From Lamellibrachia columna (taxonomy: Eukaryota > Annelida > Polychaeta > Sabellida > Siboglinidae): a stretch of DNA of 64,000 bases. How positions within the stretch are numbered: position 1 is the stretch's first letter; each line of letters starts with the position of its first letter. The position numbers and the translations under genes are program-made. Shown one piece after another: positions 61,518 through 64,000 of the stretch. Under the pieces are notes generated by a model. It was given only the letters and a program-made list of their open reading frames with translations. It searched no databases and was not told where the DNA came from. The stretch lies in NCBI GenBank assembly GCA_963662155.1, contig OY759261.1:69310169-69374168 (forward strand), written 5' to 3'.

Positions 61518-62364
61518 TCGAGAAGATAAAACCCCTAATTTCGCTCGGACCGAGCTACTCGTCTACCAGACACACCCACTTTGGACATTAACGATTTGGC
61601 TAGAGCTAAATTACACAATTAATTACTATATCAACATGTGAATTACTGGTCGCACAGTATCATCTCGCTAACGTTGACGTAGACATATAGTCACAGCAGA
61701 AGACAATTTGTCGCAAGGCGGTGGTTACTTAAAAATTGGAAACTGGTTCTGGGAAACGAATTAGCTAACAAATATATTTTTTCAATGACCGCATTCAAAA
61801 TATCGCTGGAACCAGTGGCGTATTAATTGGGGGGAGGGGGAGGGCATTGGCTATGCCCCCATAGGCTTAAATTTATAATTGTTTTGTGTAACCTGTTGGG
61901 CCACTACATGGTAGCATGGTAACATAATGGATGACTAAGCTTGCCCCCTTGGCTTGGGCATGGCCTCCCCTTTGCGAGGTCCTAGATATGCCAGTGGCTG
62001 GAACAAGTTTTTGGTATAACATTTCGTATTTTTTGTAGAAGCCGTGTGCGGATGTACTAAAAAAGAATTTTTTACAACCAGAAACATTTCCATATAAATT
62101 GACAATATCCTTCCGGCGCGCTTTGGCTACGCGTCGTTCTAGCGCCGCATGTTACAGCGCTCGTAATTAAAACTTATTAGATTATGTGACGTTATACCCG
62201 CAAGCTACACAGCAATTAAATGCAACGTTAACGTTTCTGCCAGTGGCATCGTTCGAGCCATTGCCGACACAGCCGATACATCCGCCGCTATTAATTGCGC
62301 ACATTGACATGCGCGTGTAACCACCATATTATATTGTTGGTGTCGGAGAGAAGTACACGGAAAC
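61518..62364. promoter_or_regulatory. Probable shared promoter region between divergent genes
   Basis: 847 bp between the REC114 ATG and the ATG at 62365. CpG-rich around 62100-62160 (ggcgcgc, acgcgtcg, gcgccgc) in an otherwise AT-rich window. Contains a hAT MITE at 61813-61996. Confidence 0.35.
61813..61996. mobile_element. 184-bp hAT MITE with 8-bp target-site duplication
   Basis: Starts CAGTGGCGTAT and ends, reverse-complemented, CACTGGCATAT; flanked by GCTGGAAC at 61805-61812 and 61997-62004. A partial copy lies at 10956-11075. Confidence 0.88.
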
Positions 62365-62416
62365 ATGTTTGCGGAGTGCCTGTGTGTACTGGTTTTGTTT
62401 GCAATTACCTCGAAAG
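62365..62416 (+). CDS. Possible first coding exon of a secreted protein, leaves the window
   Basis: ATG followed by MFAECLCVLVLFAITSKG, a good signal-peptide core, ending one base into a codon at a strong donor gtaagt (62417). The gene would continue past the window. The next 1.6 kb is a LINE, consistent with a large first intron. No family can be named from 17 residues. Confidence 0.45.
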
Positions 62417-62451
62417 GTAAGTTTATACGTTATTAATCTACACACCAGTGC

Positions 62452-64000
62452 CAGTGGTATTTAAGAAAATAAAGGCAACGAAGGATAATAAATCACCTGG
62501 AGTGGATATAATTCCTCCAAAACTACTAATGGAAACAGTAGAACAATTCAACAAATCAGTATACCACTTGCAAGAGTGTTCGACTTGTCATTAAAAGAGG
62601 GAGTTGTTCCTTTTGAATGGAAATAAGCAAACATCATACCATTATTTAATAAGGGTTCGAGAAATAAATCAGATACTTACAGACCAATGAGTTTAACATC
62701 AGTGATTTGTAAATTATTAGAAAGGTTAACCAAAGATCATATGGCGGACTTCCTTATTAGGCATAATTTATTAAACACATTTCAACACGGATTCCTAAAA
62801 GCGAGGTCATGCTTAACAAATATGTTATGTTTTTTTTTTGAAGAAATCACTAAGTAAATAGACGAGGGATCGCTAGCAGATATTACACACTTATATTTTC
62901 AGAAAACTTTTAACAAAGTGCCACATCAAAGATTGCTACTTAAATTAAAGCCCATGGTATTCGGGATGTCATAATCGACTGGATAGAACAACTGACAGAA
63001 GACAGCGTGTTGTAGTAGCTCGGGAGGTTTCACACTGGAAACCACTTTTGATTGTGGTACAAGAAGGATCAGTATTACGACTTTTATTATTCTTAACATA
63101 TATCAATGACTTGGACGATAATATAACAAGCAACGTACTGAAATTTGCGGATGACACAAGAGTGTTTAGAAGGGTTAACAATGATGGTAATAAACAACAT
63201 TTACAAAACGATCTAGACAAATTAATGGTCTGACAAATGTTAAATTTTGGGAAATATAAATGCCTACATACAGGACACGGTAACTTGGATATAAACTATA
63301 AAATAGGAGATGCTGTTCTAGGTACTACTGTAGAAGAAAAGGACGTAGGAATTACAATAAGTGCTGATATGAACATATCAGAACAGTGTGGTATTGTAGC
63401 TTCAAAGGGTAATAAAATTCTTGGGTTGATTAGGAGAAATATAATATAAAAGGAGAAAAGCTAATTATACCTCTGTATAAAACAATAGTTAGCCATCATC
63501 TAGAGTACAAGCGTGGAGACCATATCGTAAAAATTATGTAGATACGTTTAAAAGAATACAGAGAAGAGCAACTAAAATGATTCCAGAACTGAGATACCTT
63601 AGTTATGGGTAATGACTGAAAGAATGTGGTTTAATAACCATAGAGACAAGGCGGTTAAGAGGAGATCTAACTGAAATTTCTAAGATATTGAATGGATATG
63701 AAAATATTGATAGATATATTTTTTTCTCACTCAAGAAAGATAATAGAACTAGAGGATATGAGGTAACATTAGTAAACGATCAATGTAGATTGGATATCAG
63801 GAAGAACTCATTCTCACAGAGGACAATCAGTGGATGGAACAAATTATCTACAGACTGTGTAACTGTTAGCAGCGTGAATATGTTTAAAAAGAAAGTTTAC
63901 ACATATCTCACGAGGGCGGATTAAACCTAGTTAAAAATTGGACTCTCGATAATCCAATGGCTTCCTTGTCCACTTGTCATCTGGGTCTTTGGCTTGGATG
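62452..64000 (+). mobile_element. CR1-like LINE copy D, older and mutated
   Basis: Plus strand, in several frames: KDNKSPGVDI-like, then at 62879 a motif A relative, YINDLDDNITSNVLKFADDT (motif C) at 63100-63150, LNFGKYKCLHTGHGN, FSQRTISGWNKLSTD. More stops and indels than copies A and C, so an older insertion. Runs beyond the window end, or ends close to it (ggactctcgataatccaatg near 63941). Confidence 0.93.

Overview
This is a eukaryotic, animal window: long introns with GT/AG boundaries, AT-rich non-coding DNA, and dense CR1-like LINEs, SINEs, cut-and-paste transposon remnants and minisatellites. The proteins have clear animal orthologues. The repeat landscape would fit a marine lophotrochozoan, most likely a mollusc, but that is inference. 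All gene models are exon assemblies checked by hand for reading phase; none was tested against RNA or a database.

Layout. (1) 670-7444, plus: the last five exons of a SEC14-like lipid-binding protein with a C-terminal GOLD domain; the 5' part lies off the window. Its introns hold a CT microsatellite, a LINE fragment and a 1.75-kb, 31-bp minisatellite. (2) 11300-24865, plus: a complete seven-exon chondroitin polymerizing factor (CHPF) gene, 827 codons, with the DxD motifs of both glycosyltransferase domains degraded. (3) 31518-31991, minus: an unrecognised acidic protein ending in a transmembrane helix, probably the first coding exon of a longer gene. (4) 36538-48648, plus: a complete eleven-exon PDIA4 (ERp72) gene, 646 codons, with two intact CGHC sites and a third changed to CDVS. 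(5) 61517-50624, minus: a six-exon gene, 221 codons, identified as REC114, a meiotic double-strand-break factor; its 6.4-kb last intron holds a three-level nest of transposons. PDIA4 and REC114 converge. (6) 62365-62416, plus: a possible signal-peptide first exon of a gene that leaves the window, divergent from REC114.

The genes look like ordinary independent animal genes: lipid transport, proteoglycan synthesis, ER folding and meiosis. CHPF and PDIA4 both act in the secretory pathway, but nothing here shows co-regulation.

The most unusual feature is a recurring pattern. At several loci the minisatellite unit contains an exon-intron boundary of the neighbouring gene: the REC114 exon-3 donor (41 bp, eight copies), the CHPF exon-3 acceptor (35 bp, with another block 3.5 kb upstream), the donor-like end of the minus-strand membrane protein (62 bp, six copies), and a small case at PDIA4 exon 7. 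Other minisatellites grew inside transposons, including a 59-bp repeat of the reverse-transcriptase motif A. Several transposons are defined to the base by target-site duplications: hAT (8 bp) at 17971-18300, 42248-43422 and 61813-61996; a TTAA element at 16107-16928; and a TA element at 22778-23669.
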